A stretch of 64,000 bases of DNA from Nocardioides anomalus (lineage in GTDB: Bacteria > Actinomycetota > Actinomycetes > Propionibacteriales > Nocardioidaceae): assembly GCF_011046535.1 (NCBI RefSeq), contig NZ_CP049257.1, forward strand, positions 4,960,001 through 5,024,000, in the 5' to 3' direction. A model generated the notes under the pieces. That model saw only the letters and a program-made list of their open reading frames with translations, did not search any database and was not told where the DNA came from. Below are positions 8,232-17,816 of this stretch, in pieces (position 1 is the first letter of the stretch; every line of letters begins with the position of its first letter). The position numbers and the translations under genes are program-made.

Positions 8232-8905
8232 GGGTCGGCGTCGTCACCTTCCCCGGCTCGCTCGACGACGTCGACGCGCAGCGCGCCGTCCGGGTCGGCG
8301 GGAACGAGGCCGTCGCGCTGTGGCACGGCGACGAGGAGCTGCACGGCGTCGACGCCGTGGTGCTGCCCGGCGGGTTCTCCTACGGCGACTACCTGCGCTG
8401 CGGCGCCATCTCGCGCTTCTCGCCGGTGATGAGCGCGGTGGTCGACGCCGCCGGGCGCGGCCTGCCCGTGCTGGGCATCTGCAACGGCTTCCAGATCCTC
8501 TGCGAGTCGCACCTGCTGCCCGGCGCGCTGATCCGCAACGACCACCGCAAGTTCGTCTGCAAGGACCAGCGGCTGCGCATCGAGAACAACCGCACCCCCT
8601 GGACGTCGGCGTACGCCGAGGGCCAGGAGGTCACCATCGTGCTCAAGAACGGCGAGGGCGGCTTCGTCGCCGACGAGCAGACGCTGGACCGCATCGAGGG
8701 CGAGGGCCAGGTCGTGGCCCGCTACCTCGACGGCAACCCCAACGGCTCGCTGCGCGACATCGCCGGCATCACCAACGAGCGCGGCAACGTCGTCGGCCTC
8801 ATGCCGCACCCCGAGCACGCGGTCGAGGCGCTCACCGGCGCCGGCACCGACGGGCTCGGCTTCTTCACCTCGCTGACCGCTCAGCTCTTCGACTCCGCCC
8901 GCTGA
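8228..8905 (+). CDS. purQ: Phosphoribosylformylglycinamidine synthase, PurQ glutaminase subunit
   Basis: Class I glutamine amidotransferase that releases ammonia from glutamine for PurL. The 225-residue protein has the nucleophile elbow [10 protein letters not shown] (Cys near residue 85) and the His-Glu pair in LMPHPEH near residue 198; [15 protein letters not shown] is the usual oxyanion region. GTG start overlapping purS by 4 bp. Its last 25 bp overlap the end of the convergent sigma factor gene. Confidence 0.95.
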   Translation: MRVGVVTFPGSLDDVDAQRAVRVGGNEAVALWHGDEELHGVDAVVLPGGFSYGDYLRCGAISRFSPVMSAVVDAAGRGLPVLGICNGFQILCESHLLPGALIRNDHRKFVCKDQRLRIENNRTPWTSAYAEGQEVTIVLKNGEGGFVADEQTLDRIEGEGQVVARYLDGNPNGSLRDIAGITNERGNVVGLMPHPEHAVEALTGAGTDGLGFFTSLTAQLFDSAR

Positions 8906-9393
8906 GGGTCGTCGAGCAGCTCCCCCAGCCGGGTCAGCCCGCGCGAGGTGTGGCTCTTGACCGTGCCCTCGGAGATCCCGAGCTCGGCCGCCGTCTCCTC
9001 GACCGACAGCCCGAGCCAGTGCCGGAGCACCACGGTGCGCCGCTGCATCGCCGGGAGCCGGCGCACGGCGTCGAGCAGGTCGAGCCGCTCGCCGACGGGC
9101 AGGCGCGCGGCGGCGGGCACGTCGAGCAGCGCGTCGTGGTCCACCGGCTGCCGGCGCCGGTGCCACGGGCGGCGCCGGTCGTCCAGGTCGGCGTTGACGA
9201 TGACCCGGCGCGCGTAGGCCTCCTCGGCTCCGCGGTCGCGCACCTTCGGCCAGGCCAGGTACAGCTTCACCAGCGCCTCCTGGAGCACGTCCTCGGCCCG
9301 GTTGTCGTCGGCGCACACCGCGTAGGCGATGCGCCGCAGCCGGTCCTGGGAGGCGGCGACGAACTCGACGTACGACGCGTCGTCACGGTTCAC
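8881..9393 (-). CDS. RNA polymerase sigma factor, SigE/ECF type
   Basis: 170 residues from GTG 9393. Region 2 is seen in [20 protein letters not shown] and [15 protein letters not shown]. Region 4 is [20 protein letters not shown], then [20 protein letters not shown], a clear HTH. The domain order and length fit the SigE-like group common in actinobacteria. It directs RNA polymerase to a small extracytoplasmic-stress regulon. It overlaps by 4 bp the stop of the upstream membrane protein gene, so both are made from one mRNA with the sigma gene second, the reverse of the usual order. Confidence 0.85.
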   Translation of the reverse strand: MNRDDASYVEFVAASQDRLRRIAYAVCADDNRAEDVLQEALVKLYLAWPKVRDRGAEEAYARRVIVNADLDDRRRPWHRRRQPVDHDALLDVPAAARLPVGERLDLLDAVRRLPAMQRRTVVLRHWLGLSVEETAAELGISEGTVKSHTSRGLTRLGELLDDPQRAESKS

Positions 9394-10289
9394 GCGTCCT
9401 CGCTGAGGAAGGCCACGAACCCGTCGAGGTCGTCCGCGCCGACGGACGTCGCGTCGTAGGCCTCGTAGTAGTCGACCGCGTCCCGCTTGCCGACACCCAG
9501 CACGAACCAGGTCTGTCCCTGGACGAGCACCTGCGCCGCGACCCGCCGCGCCCGGAGCGGACGCCCGGGCAGGGCGACCCCCGCGACCTGGCGCACCATC
9601 GTCACGCCCGGGCCGGGGACCAGGTCGGCGGAGCGGGTGTCGGCGAACGACGCCAGCCGCTCGGCGACCCCGGGAGCGTCGGTCACGCCGGCGGCCTCGT
9701 TCTCGGCCCAGATCCCGAAGTCCACGGTCCACCGGCCGGGGTCGTCGAGCCTGCCGAAGGTCCCGGGGACTCCCTCCTCCTGGTAGACGAACGACCACAC
9801 GCGGCTGCCCTCGACCTGCGCCTCGACGGCGTAGGAGTGCGTGACCGCCGGGTCACCGACGACCGGGTCGGCGATGGTGCGGACCACGGTGGCGTCGGGC
9901 GCGACCCAGAGCCGGCCGTCCGGGGCGATGGCCGCGGGCCCGTGGTTCCCGTACTCCGAGGCCCAGGACGGGATCGCACTGGTGGTGAAGCTGTCGATGC
10001 CACCGACGCCGTCCTCGACCCGCAGCGTCGACCACGACGGCCCGGCGGGCGCCGGGCGCGCCGCCACCGCGGGCGGGCGCTCGACGGCGGCCTCCGGGCC
10101 ACCGCCCGGGAGCAGGGCGGCTCCGGCCGCGACCACCCCCGCCACGAGGACGCCCGCCACCGCGGTCCGCCGGACCCGCCGGCGGCGCACGGCGCGGCGG
10201 CCGGCGCCGAGGTAGTGCTCGGGCGGCACCGCAGGAAGTCCGGTCAGGCGCTCGTCGAGCGCCGGGGCGAGGCGGGTCGATGGGTTCAT
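9390..10289 (-). CDS. Single-pass membrane protein with extracytoplasmic domain, partner of the sigma factor
   Basis: 299 residues. A cytosolic N-terminus (~1-38, with the basic stretch RRAVRRRRVRR) precedes one membrane helix (~41-62, AVAGVLVAGVVAAGAALLPG) and a ~235-residue outer domain rich in strands and Trp/Tyr. The layout is that of membrane proteins linked to SigE-type sigma factors, which often act as anti-sigma factors or sensors. The short cytosolic part lacks a recognisable zinc anti-sigma motif, so the role is inferred from the 4-bp coupling to the sigma gene only. Confidence 0.65.
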   Translation of the reverse strand: MNPSTRLAPALDERLTGLPAVPPEHYLGAGRRAVRRRRVRRTAVAGVLVAGVVAAGAALLPGGGPEAAVERPPAVAARPAPAGPSWSTLRVEDGVGGIDSFTTSAIPSWASEYGNHGPAAIAPDGRLWVAPDATVVRTIADPVVGDPAVTHSYAVEAQVEGSRVWSFVYQEEGVPGTFGRLDDPGRWTVDFGIWAENEAAGVTDAPGVAERLASFADTRSADLVPGPGVTMVRQVAGVALPGRPLRARRVAAQVLVQGQTWFVLGVGKRDAVDYYEAYDATSVGADDLDGFVAFLSEDA

Positions 10290-10337
10290 GGTCCGTAGAC
10301 GAGCCTCGCGGCCCCGGCGTTGTCACGCAACGCCTGT

Positions 10338-10369
10338 GCCGGGTGAGGGACCCCCGTCCCTCACCCGGC
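10338..10369 (-). terminator. Perfect 13-bp stem-loop between two minus-strand genes
   Basis: Arms 10338-10350 and 10357-10369 are perfect complements with a 6-base loop. It lies 65 bp past the stop of the gene ending at 10434 and before the start of the next gene (10289). There is no T-tract, as is common for GC-rich actinobacterial terminators. Confidence 0.6.
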
Positions 10370-10433
10370 TGGCGCTTCCCCGCTGACCGGGCGCGACCCC
10401 CGTCGCGCTCTCTGGTCAGACGTCTGTGTCCCG

Positions 10434-11846
10434 CTACCGGTTGCCGCTCTGCAGGGCGGCCCAGGTGCCGGCGCCCACGACGCCGGCCTCGCCGATGCCG
10501 TTCTTGGCCTGGTACGCCGCGACGGCGGCCTGGGTGGCGGCGTCGTAGCTGCCGCTGACCGTGAGTCCGGTCTTCGGCGAGGCGGCGTTGAGCGCGCGCT
10601 GCACGCGGCGCACGTCCTCACCGGACGAGCCGAGGTTGAGCACCGGGGTGGGGCCGGCGGCGAGCAGCGTCATCCACGCGGTGCGCGAGAACATCGCGGT
10701 CCGCTTGAGCCCGACCCGCTGCTGCCAGGTGAAGACGGCCTTGGTCAGCCGCGGGCTCCACGCGCCCCTGACCTTGCCCTTGAACGTGCCGGACTCCTTG
10801 AGGAAGCACTTGAGCACGCTCACCTGGGCGGCGTTCGGCTTCTTGCCCCGGGTGGGGGCCTTGAGACGCGGGTAGTTCGGGAGGTCGACGGGCTTGCCTC
10901 CGCAGTGCGAGACCGGCGTGGCCGGCGGCGGCGGAGCGGTGCCGGAGTGCAGGTCGAGGTAGTTGCGGTCGATGTTGATCTTCACCCCGCCCCACGTCTC
11001 GTCGTGGCCGCCCTGGAACTGCTTGACCCGCCGGCCGGGCACCCAGCCGTCGGAGCGCACGTACGACGTCTCGGTGTTGGCCTGGTTGTCCCAGCGCGCG
11101 ATCCAGATCTGGTCGGGCATGGTGAAGGTGCCGGGGCGGCCGACCCGCGCGTCGTCGAGCGCCTTGATGCCGGAACCCGCGCTGGAGTAGACGCCGGAGA
11201 CGTAGCCGAGCGCGTGCAGCTGCTGGGTCCACGCGCTGAGGAACCACAGCGAGGACTCGCGGCACGCGGTGTTGGTGGCGTCGTAGCCCTCGAGGTCGTA
11301 CCACAGCGTGCTGCCCGGGACGATGCCGAGCGCCTGGGCCGCGGCCACGGCCGTGCTGGCCTCGTCGGCGCCCTGACGGGCGGCCTGGGCGTACTGACCC
11401 TGCGCGTTCAGCTTGCCGCTGATCACGGGGTCGTTGCCGTAGCGCGGGAAGTGCGGGCTGCAGTTGGCCTGCGGGCCGAGCGTGATCGGCAGCAGCCGCC
11501 AGCCGTTGGCCAGCTGGGTGGCGACCCAGGTGGGCGTGAGGTTCGGCTGGCTGCGGCAGCCGCGGGAGAGACCGGAGATGTAGATGCCGACCGCGCGGAA
11601 CGGCGAGGAGGCCAGCCAGGCGTCCATCTTGGACTGCTCGGGCGCGAGGCACTGGTCGAAGCCGAGGCCGGTGTAGTCACCGGGCGTCACGGGGTTGGTG
11701 GCCAGCTGCTGCGCGGCCTGGGCCGGCATCGCGCCGGGGGCCGGAGCGGTGGTCGGGTCGGCGCCCGCGGGGGTCGGCGAGGCGACCACCACCGACGCGA
11801 CGAGGGCGAGGACGGCGGCCCGGAGCAGGGCGCGCGGACGAGGCAT
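10434..11846 (-). CDS. Secreted DUF1906 (glycoside-hydrolase-like) protein with peptidoglycan-binding repeats
   Basis: 470 residues with a signal peptide (~1-30, RALLRAAVLALVASVVVASP then AGA). The DUF1906 domain (~55-305) starts TGLGFDQCLAPEQSKMDAWL and contains GIYISG, LWYDLEGYD, WIARWD and KQFQ; it resembles the Rv2525c-type TIM-barrel hydrolase-like fold. The Asp-Leu-Glu in LWYDLEGYD is a likely active-site pair. Two C-terminal helical units follow (~330-390 and ~398-468, GSSGEDVRRVQRALN then DAATQAAVAAYQAKNGIGEA), the second a clear peptidoglycan-binding domain. It probably acts in or on the cell wall. Confidence 0.85.
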   Translation of the reverse strand: MPRPRALLRAAVLALVASVVVASPTPAGADPTTAPAPGAMPAQAAQQLATNPVTPGDYTGLGFDQCLAPEQSKMDAWLASSPFRAVGIYISGLSRGCRSQPNLTPTWVATQLANGWRLLPITLGPQANCSPHFPRYGNDPVISGKLNAQGQYAQAARQGADEASTAVAAAQALGIVPGSTLWYDLEGYDATNTACRESSLWFLSAWTQQLHALGYVSGVYSSAGSGIKALDDARVGRPGTFTMPDQIWIARWDNQANTETSYVRSDGWVPGRRVKQFQGGHDETWGGVKINIDRNYLDLHSGTAPPPPATPVSHCGGKPVDLPNYPRLKAPTRGKKPNAAQVSVLKCFLKESGTFKGKVRGAWSPRLTKAVFTWQQRVGLKRTAMFSRTAWMTLLAAGPTPVLNLGSSGEDVRRVQRALNAASPKTGLTVSGSYDAATQAAVAAYQAKNGIGEAGVVGAGTWAALQSGNR

Positions 11847-11965
11847 GACGGAGGCTCCTGGGGGAAGGTCAGTGGGCTTTCCGCGACCGACCGTAAGTCA
11901 CACCAGTCACACCCGTCACCGGGTTCGCTGCAACTACAACGCTGTAATTAGCGAGGGACGCAGAA

Positions 11966-12001
11966 CCGGGTCCGAACCACACCGGTGTGGTTCGGACCCG
12001 G
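11966..12001 (-). terminator. Perfect 36-bp palindrome, terminator of the MFS gene
   Basis: The arm ccgggtccgaaccacacc is followed directly by its exact complement. It starts 24 bp past the stop of the minus-strand MFS gene (12025). An operator function is less likely, given the length and position after a stop codon. Confidence 0.7.
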
Positions 12002-12024
12002 CTCAACGACACGGGTTGCGGCAC

Positions 12025-13497
12025 CTACGCCGCGACGGGCGTGACGTCCTCCTCGCTCACCTCGGCCACCGGCTCGAGACGCGGGGTCCGCCGGCGGTAG
12101 AGCCCGACCACGCCGGCGACACCGGCCAGGGCGGCCATGGTCGCCGAGGTCAGGAACGCCGCACGCGCACCCGGGAGGAACTCGCCGGGGACCGAGCCCG
12201 CGGCGTACACCGAGACGATCACCGCGAGGCCGACCGCGCCACCGAGCTGCTGGAAGGTCTGCAGCAGACCGCTGGCCGCGCCGGCGTGCTCCGGCTCGAC
12301 ACCGCCGAGGACGATCGAGGTGACCGGCATGAACAGCAGCCCGGCGGAGAGGCCGTTGACGAGCATCGGGCCGAAGACGCCGCTGAGGTAGTCGTCACCG
12401 GCGCTGAGCGTGCTCAGCCAGGCGAAGCTCGAGGCCAGTCCGACCGCGCCGACCGCGATCATGGGCAGCGGGCCGACGACGGCCATGATGCGCGGGGTCA
12501 CCCGCGACATCGCGAAGATGCCGAGGGTCAGCGGGAGGAAGGCCAGCCCGGACTCCATCGGGCCGAAGCCGAGGCCGCCCTCGATGAACTGCACGGCCAG
12601 GAAGAACATCGACAGCTGACCGCCGACGACCAGGCCGATCGCCGCGAGGCCGCCGAGGCGGCGCCGGCTGCGCAGCAGGGCGGGTCGCAGCAGCGGGTGT
12701 GCCACCCGGCGCTCGGTCACGGCCAGCAGGCCGAGCAGCGCGGCACCCAGGACGAAGCCGAGGACGGTGCGGGCCGAGGTCCAGCCGTGCTCGGGGACGT
12801 TGATGAGCGTCCACACGATGGCCACCGCACCGCCGGTCGCGCTGATCGCGCCGACCACGTCGAAGCGGCCGGGACGGCGCGCGGTCTCGTCGACGTAGCG
12901 CCTCGTGAGGGCCAGGATGGCCAGCCCGATCGGGACGTTGATGAACAGCGTCCAGCGCCACGAGCCGATGTCGGTGAGGAAGCCGCCGAGCAGCAGCCCC
13001 AGTGACATGCCGCCGGAGGAGACGGCGCCGAAGAGCGCGAGCGCCCGGAGCCGGGCCGGCTCGTCGGGGGCGCTGGTGGTGAGCAGGGCCAGGACGCCGG
13101 GGGCGGCCATCGCCGCCCCGACGCCCTGGAGGGCGCGGGCGCCGACCAGGAGCTCCGGCGTGCCGGCCAGGCCGCCGAGCAGCGAGGCCACGGTGAAGAC
13201 GAGGACGCCGGAGAGGAACATCCGGCGCCGCCCGAACACGTCACCGAGCCGGCCGCCGAGGAGCAGCAGGCCGCCGAAGGCGAGGGTGAAGCCGTTGAGG
13301 ACCCACGACAGCGAGGCCGGGCCGAAGCCGAGGTCCGCGTCGATCTTGGGCAGCGCGACGTTCACGACCGTCGCGTCGAGGATGAACATGAGCTGGGCGG
13401 TCAGCACGAGGGCGATGCCCATCGCGGCGCGCCCGGCGTTGTCGGGGAGGTCGACCGGACGGGTGGTCCGAGCGGGAGAGGTGAGGCTGGAAGTCAT
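12025..13497 (-). CDS. MFS drug efflux transporter, DHA2 (EmrB/QacA) family
   Basis: Proton-driven multidrug exporter in the cytoplasmic membrane. The 490-residue protein has the 14-helix layout of DHA2 pumps. Family motifs include DATVVNVALPKIDADLG in helix 1 (membrane-embedded Asp), GRLGDVFGRRRMF (motif A), and the motif C-like stretch LQGVGAAMAAPGVLALL. It is divergent from a TetR regulator with two matched palindromes in the gap, so it is probably repressed by that protein and induced by a pump substrate. Confidence 0.9.
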   Translation of the reverse strand: MTSSLTSPARTTRPVDLPDNAGRAAMGIALVLTAQLMFILDATVVNVALPKIDADLGFGPASLSWVLNGFTLAFGGLLLLGGRLGDVFGRRRMFLSGVLVFTVASLLGGLAGTPELLVGARALQGVGAAMAAPGVLALLTTSAPDEPARLRALALFGAVSSGGMSLGLLLGGFLTDIGSWRWTLFINVPIGLAILALTRRYVDETARRPGRFDVVGAISATGGAVAIVWTLINVPEHGWTSARTVLGFVLGAALLGLLAVTERRVAHPLLRPALLRSRRRLGGLAAIGLVVGGQLSMFFLAVQFIEGGLGFGPMESGLAFLPLTLGIFAMSRVTPRIMAVVGPLPMIAVGAVGLASSFAWLSTLSAGDDYLSGVFGPMLVNGLSAGLLFMPVTSIVLGGVEPEHAGAASGLLQTFQQLGGAVGLAVIVSVYAAGSVPGEFLPGARAAFLTSATMAALAGVAGVVGLYRRRTPRLEPVAEVSEEDVTPVAA

Positions 13498-13545
13498 GGA
13501 GCAGAGGTCCTGTTCTGGCCGGATCGGCCGAGGTACTCTTTGATC

Positions 13546-13592
13546 CGGAGGGTTTCTCCGGTTCCCGCACCACGATACGGAGACTGTCTCCG
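13546..13592. promoter_or_regulatory. Two matched operators for the TetR regulator
   Basis: Sites 13546-13560 and 13578-13592 both fit the 15-bp pattern CGGAG-N5-CTCCG; the second (CGGAGACTGTCTCCG) is perfectly symmetric over six bases per arm. Centres are 32 bp apart, about three helix turns. They lie between the divergent MFS and TetR starts, so binding could control both. Confidence 0.7.
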
Positions 13593-13619
13593 CTTAGCAA
13601 GCCCGAAAGGAAATTCGCC

Positions 13620-14168
13620 GTGCGCGCCGACGCCAAGCGCAACTACGACCGGATCGTCGAGGTCGCTCGCGAGGTCTTCCGCGAGCAGGGGTACGACGCC
13701 TCCCTCGACACCGTCGCCAAGCGCGCGGGCGTGGGCCCGGGCACGCTCTACCGGCACTTCCCCACCCGCGACGCCCTGCTCGACGCGATCATGCAGAACT
13801 GGATGGACCGCGTCGACGAGGCCGCGGACAAGGCGCTGACCCACGAGGGCTCGCCGCGCGACCTCCTGCTGGCGTGGTTCGAGCAGTACGTCGCGCTCAT
13901 CAGCCTGCACAAGGGTGGCCCGGCCAAGATCACCTCGGCCATGGGCGACCCGGACTCGCCGATCAACACCAAGTGCCAGGTCCTCGCCTCGGCCAGCGAG
14001 CGGGTCGTCGGCCGGCTCCGCGAGGAGGGCGTGCTCAAGCAGGGCGTCGACACGCTCCAGGTCTGCCGTCTCGTCGGCGGGGTCGCGACGGTGGCCGACC
14101 AGGCCGAGCTCGACCAGGCCGCGGTGCGTCCGATGCTCGAGGTCGTGGCCGACGGACTGGTGCGATAG
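13620..14168 (+). CDS. TetR/AcrR family transcriptional regulator
   Basis: 182 residues. The N-terminal HTH (~5-50) reads IVEVAREVFREQGYDASLDT, then VAKRAGVGPGTLYRHFPTRD, the classic TetR recognition helix. The C-terminal helical domain (~70-180) is a TetR_C type ligand pocket. The GTG start has AAAGGAAA upstream. It is expected to bind the palindromes at 13546-13592 and repress the pump at 12025-13497 and probably itself; the effector is unknown. Confidence 0.9.
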   Translation: MRADAKRNYDRIVEVAREVFREQGYDASLDTVAKRAGVGPGTLYRHFPTRDALLDAIMQNWMDRVDEAADKALTHEGSPRDLLLAWFEQYVALISLHKGGPAKITSAMGDPDSPINTKCQVLASASERVVGRLREEGVLKQGVDTLQVCRLVGGVATVADQAELDQAAVRPMLEVVADGLVR

Positions 14169-14194
14169 CCCGATCACGGGGTAGACCACTCCGC

Positions 14195-15013
14195 GTGGAG
14201 AGCGAGCAGGGGGCCGGTCCGGGCGTGTCCGAGCGGTCCGGCGGATCGACGTGGCCGCCGCCGCACTCCTCGCCCCCGGCCCCGCCGCCGCGCGAGTACG
14301 GCTCGCCCGGGACGCCGGACCAGGGCCACCCGTGGGTGTGGGCCGTCGTCGCGGCCGTCGTGCTCGGCCTGCTCATCAGCGGTGGCCTCGCCTACGTCGT
14401 GAGCGGCATCGGCGACGACGACTCGGCCTCCGACGACCGCAGCGACGTGCGCCCGACCGCCGCCCCGAGCCAGGCCGCGCAGAGCACGGACCCGTCCTCG
14501 TCGCCGTCCGCCTCCACCTCCGCACCCGCCTCCGACGAGCCCAGCGCCGCGGCGGCGACGTACACCTGCTGGGACGGCACGACCGCCGCGAAGGTGAAGC
14601 GCTGCTCGTTGCCGCACGGCGAGGAGGGGCTGCGCTACGCCTACCCGTCGATGGCCACTGAGCGCTGCGGTCCGGCGCAGTACAGCCGCAAGGACGGCGC
14701 GCTGCTGCGCATCGTGTGCCGCCACGTGCTGACCAGCGGCGCCAAGGTCCAGGTCGGCTACTACGAGTGGCAGTCGGTCGAGGCCGCGGTCGCGTTCTTC
14801 ACCGGCCAGGGCCTGGCCACGACCCAGCAGGACGCCGCCGGCTCCCGGTTCAGCGGCACCACCGACGGCACGCTCAAGCTCGTCCAGCTCTACGCCGAGG
14901 TCGGGCTGAGCCAGACCATCACCGCCCCGGCGGGCACCCAGCTCGCGCCCGAGGACCTCACGGCGCTCGCGCAGCGACCGGCCGCGCAGCTGCGCGGCGT
15001 CCAGGCCGGCTGA
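14195..15013 (+). CDS. Membrane-anchored protein with Ser/Pro-rich linker
   Basis: About 272 residues. A Pro-rich cytosolic N-terminus (STWPPPHSSPPAPPPREYG) precedes one membrane helix (~53-76, VWAVVAAVVLGLLISGGLAY), then a Ser/Ala/Asp-rich linker (~80-125) and an outer domain (~130-270) opening TYTCWDGTTAAKVKRC with four cysteines in its first ~60 residues, likely disulfide-bonded. GTG 14195 is the longest plausible start; GTG 14225 (VSERSGG) has a better GGGG upstream and could be the true one. No family recognised. Confidence 0.6.
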   Translation: MESEQGAGPGVSERSGGSTWPPPHSSPPAPPPREYGSPGTPDQGHPWVWAVVAAVVLGLLISGGLAYVVSGIGDDDSASDDRSDVRPTAAPSQAAQSTDPSSSPSASTSAPASDEPSAAAATYTCWDGTTAAKVKRCSLPHGEEGLRYAYPSMATERCGPAQYSRKDGALLRIVCRHVLTSGAKVQVGYYEWQSVEAAVAFFTGQGLATTQQDAAGSRFSGTTDGTLKLVQLYAEVGLSQTITAPAGTQLAPEDLTALAQRPAAQLRGVQAG

Positions 15014-15042
15014 GCCGGCGCTCGCCGGCCGCGCGGCGCCGG

Positions 15043-15048
15043 TAGATT
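15043..15048 (+). promoter_or_regulatory. -10 box TAGATT of purL (leaderless type)
   Basis: TAGATT, six bases, GTG 15055. Confidence 0.6.
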
Positions 15049-15054
15049 GTCGCC

Positions 15055-17325
15055 GTGCCTGAGGCCGCGCCGACCATCTCCGCCCTCGACACCGTCGCCG
15101 TCGCGACCGAGGACCCGAACCGCGAGCAGCCGTGGGCCGACCTCGGGCTCAAGGCCGACGAGTACGCCCGCATCCGCGAGATCCTCGGGCGCCGGCCGAC
15201 CAGCTCGGAGCTGGCCATGTACAGCGTGATGTGGTCCGAGCACTGCTCCTACAAGAGCTCGAAGGTCCACCTCAAGCAGTTCTCGGAGATCCCCCAGGAG
15301 ACGCCGGCCGGGAGGATGCTGGCCGGCATCGGCGAGAACGCCGGCGTCATCGACATCGGCCAGGGCTACGCGGTCACGTTCAAGGTCGAGTCGCACAACC
15401 ACCCGTCGTACGTCGAGCCCTACCAGGGCGCCGCGACCGGCGTGGGCGGCATCGTCCGCGACATCCTGGCCATGGGCGCCCGACCGGTGGCGGTCATGGA
15501 CCCGCTGCGGTTCGGCCCGCTCGACGCCGACGACACCCACCGCGTGCTGCCCGGGATCGTGGCCGGCGTCGGTGGCTACGGCAACTGCCTCGGGCTGCCC
15601 AACATCGGCGGCGAGGCGGTCTTCGACCCGTCCTACCTCGGCAACCCGCTGGTCAACGCGCTCTGCGTCGGCGTGCTGCGCCACGAGGACCTGCACCTGG
15701 CCAAGGCCAGCGGCGAGGGCAACCAGGTCGTCCTGTACGGCGCCAAGACCGGCGGCGACGGCATCGGCGGCGTCTCGGTGCTCGCCTCGGAGACCTTCGA
15801 CGCGACCGGTCCGGCCAAGCGGCCCAGCGTGCAGGTCGGCGACCCGTTCATGGAGAAGCTGCTCATCGAGTGCACCCTCGAGCTGTTCCAGGCCGGCATC
15901 GTCGCGGGCATCCAGGACCTCGGCGGTGCGGGCCTCTCGTGCGCCACGTCCGAGCTGGCCTCCGCCGGCGACGGCGGCATGCACGTCGACCTCGACCTGG
16001 TCCCGCTGCGCGACTCCACGCTCGCCCCCGAGGAGATCCTCATGAGCGAGTCGCAGGAGCGGATGATGGCCGTGGTCGAGCCCGGCGACGTCGAGCAGTT
16101 CCTCGCCATCTGCGCGAAGTGGGAGGTCGACGCCACCGTCGTCGGCGAGGTCACCGAGACCGGTCGGCTCCAGGTCGACTGGCACGGCGAGCGCGTGGTG
16201 GACGTCCCGCCGCGCTCGGTGGCGCACGACGGGCCGACGTACCAGCGCGCCTTCGCCCGCCCCGACGCCCAGGACGCGCTCCAGGCCGACCGCGCCGAGG
16301 CCCTGCCGCGGCCGGTGGGCGGCGAGGAGCTGCGCGCGACGCTGCTGCGGCTGGCCGGCTCGCCGAACCTGTGCGACAAGTCGTGGATCACCGACCAGTA
16401 CGACCGCTACGTGCGCGGCAACACGGTGCTCGCCCAGCCGTCGGACAGCGGGATGGTCCGCGTGGACGAGGAGACGGGGCTCGGGGTCTCCGTCGCGACG
16501 GACTGCAACGGCCGCTTCGCCGCCCTCGACCCGTACGCCGGTGCGCAGCTCGCGCTGGCGGAGGCCTACCGCAACGTGGCGACCGGCGGCGCGACCCCGC
16601 TGGCCATCTCCGACTGCCTCAACTTCGGCTCGCCCGAGGACCCGGGCGTCATGTGGCAGTTCGCCGAGGCCTGCCGCGGCCTCAAGGACGGCTGCCTCGC
16701 CCTCGGCGTGCCCGTCACCGGGGGCAACGTCAGCCTCTACAACCAGACCGGCGAGACCGCGATCCTCCCCACCCCCGTCGTCGCCGTCCTCGGCGTCATC
16801 GACGACGTCGAGCGGCGCACCCCGACCGGCTTCCCGGCCGCCGGCGAGCGCGTCGTGCTCCTCGGCGAGACCCGCGAGGAGCTCTCCGGCTCGGAGTGGG
16901 CGCACGTCGTCCACCAGCACCTCGGCGGCACCCCGCCCGTCGTCTCGCTCGCCCACGAGCAGGCACTCGCGACCGTGCTGCAGACCGCGGTCGGGCTGGT
17001 CAGCTCCGCGCACGACCTCTCCGAGGGCGGGCTGGCCCAGGCGCTGGTCGAGTCCACGCTCCGCCACGGGGTCGGCGTCTCCGTCTCCCTCGACGGCGAC
17101 CCCTTCGTCGCGCTGTTCTCCGAGTCCGCCGGCCGGGTCGTCGTCACCGTCCCCGAAGCCGACCTGGACCGGCTGACCGCGCTGGCCGCGCAGCACGGCG
17201 TACCGACCACCGAGCTCGGCACCACCGGCGGCGGGGCGCTCGTGGTCGACGGGCAGTTCGACGTCGACCTCGAGCTGCTGCGCGACACCTGGACCCGCAC
17301 GCTGCCGGACGCGCTGGGTGCCTGA
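15055..17325 (+). CDS. purL: Phosphoribosylformylglycinamidine synthase, PurL subunit
   Basis: ATP-dependent synthetase that turns FGAR into FGAM with ammonia from PurQ. At 756 residues it is the short PurL type that needs separate PurS and PurQ, both present at 7989-8905. Motifs: [15 protein letters not shown] (~50-64), [20 protein letters not shown], the Gly-rich [25 protein letters not shown], and a second half that repeats the AIRS-like fold ([26 protein letters not shown]). It overlaps the next gene by 8 bp. Confidence 0.95.
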   Translation: MPEAAPTISALDTVAVATEDPNREQPWADLGLKADEYARIREILGRRPTSSELAMYSVMWSEHCSYKSSKVHLKQFSEIPQETPAGRMLAGIGENAGVIDIGQGYAVTFKVESHNHPSYVEPYQGAATGVGGIVRDILAMGARPVAVMDPLRFGPLDADDTHRVLPGIVAGVGGYGNCLGLPNIGGEAVFDPSYLGNPLVNALCVGVLRHEDLHLAKASGEGNQVVLYGAKTGGDGIGGVSVLASETFDATGPAKRPSVQVGDPFMEKLLIECTLELFQAGIVAGIQDLGGAGLSCATSELASAGDGGMHVDLDLVPLRDSTLAPEEILMSESQERMMAVVEPGDVEQFLAICAKWEVDATVVGEVTETGRLQVDWHGERVVDVPPRSVAHDGPTYQRAFARPDAQDALQADRAEALPRPVGGEELRATLLRLAGSPNLCDKSWITDQYDRYVRGNTVLAQPSDSGMVRVDEETGLGVSVATDCNGRFAALDPYAGAQLALAEAYRNVATGGATPLAISDCLNFGSPEDPGVMWQFAEACRGLKDGCLALGVPVTGGNVSLYNQTGETAILPTPVVAVLGVIDDVERRTPTGFPAAGERVVLLGETREELSGSEWAHVVHQHLGGTPPVVSLAHEQALATVLQTAVGLVSSAHDLSEGGLAQALVESTLRHGVGVSVSLDGDPFVALFSESAGRVVVTVPEADLDRLTALAAQHGVPTTELGTTGGGALVVDGQFDVDLELLRDTWTRTLPDALGA

Positions 17326-17737
17326 CGACCTCGTCGTCACCGACGGCTGGGCCATCCCGGCCGGCGACCTGCACGAGCGGTTCTCGCGCAGCTCGGGCCC
17401 GGGCGGCCAGGGCGTCAACACCACCGACTCCCGCGTCGAGCTGTCCTACGACGTCACCCGCGCCCCGGCCCGCGTCCGCGCCCGGCTGCTCGACCGGCTG
17501 GCCGGCCGCCTCGTCGACGGCGTCCTCACCGTGACCGCGAGCGAGCACCGCGCCCAGCTCGACAACCGCCGGGCGGCGCGCGAGCGGCTGGCCGAGGTGC
17601 TGCGCCGGGCCGCCGCGCCACCGCCCCGCAAGCGCCGGCCCACCCGCCCCACGCGCGGCTCCCAGGAGCGCCGGATCGCCGAGAAGAAGCGGCGCGGCGA
17701 GACCAAGCGCGGGCGTCAGGGTCGCTACGACGCTTGA
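17318..17737 (+). CDS. arfB: Ribosome rescue factor ArfB-like peptidyl-tRNA hydrolase
   Basis: Frees ribosomes stalled on mRNAs without a stop codon by hydrolysing peptidyl-tRNA. The 139-residue protein has the catalytic GGQ motif in [18 protein letters not shown] (~residues 28-45) and a very basic C-terminal tail ([20 protein letters not shown]) that fits the mRNA tunnel. It lacks the codon-recognition domain of RF1/RF2. GTG 17318 overlaps purL by 8 bp, so the two are translationally coupled. Confidence 0.9.
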   Translation: MPDDLVVTDGWAIPAGDLHERFSRSSGPGGQGVNTTDSRVELSYDVTRAPARVRARLLDRLAGRLVDGVLTVTASEHRAQLDNRRAARERLAEVLRRAAAPPPRKRRPTRPTRGSQERRIAEKKRRGETKRGRQGRYDA

Positions 17738-17816
17738 CCCAACCGATCGACCGGGGGCAGCGTCAGAGCCAGTGAGCGCCGGCACCCCGCCTGACGCCGT
17801 CTCGTGGAGGTCCCCG

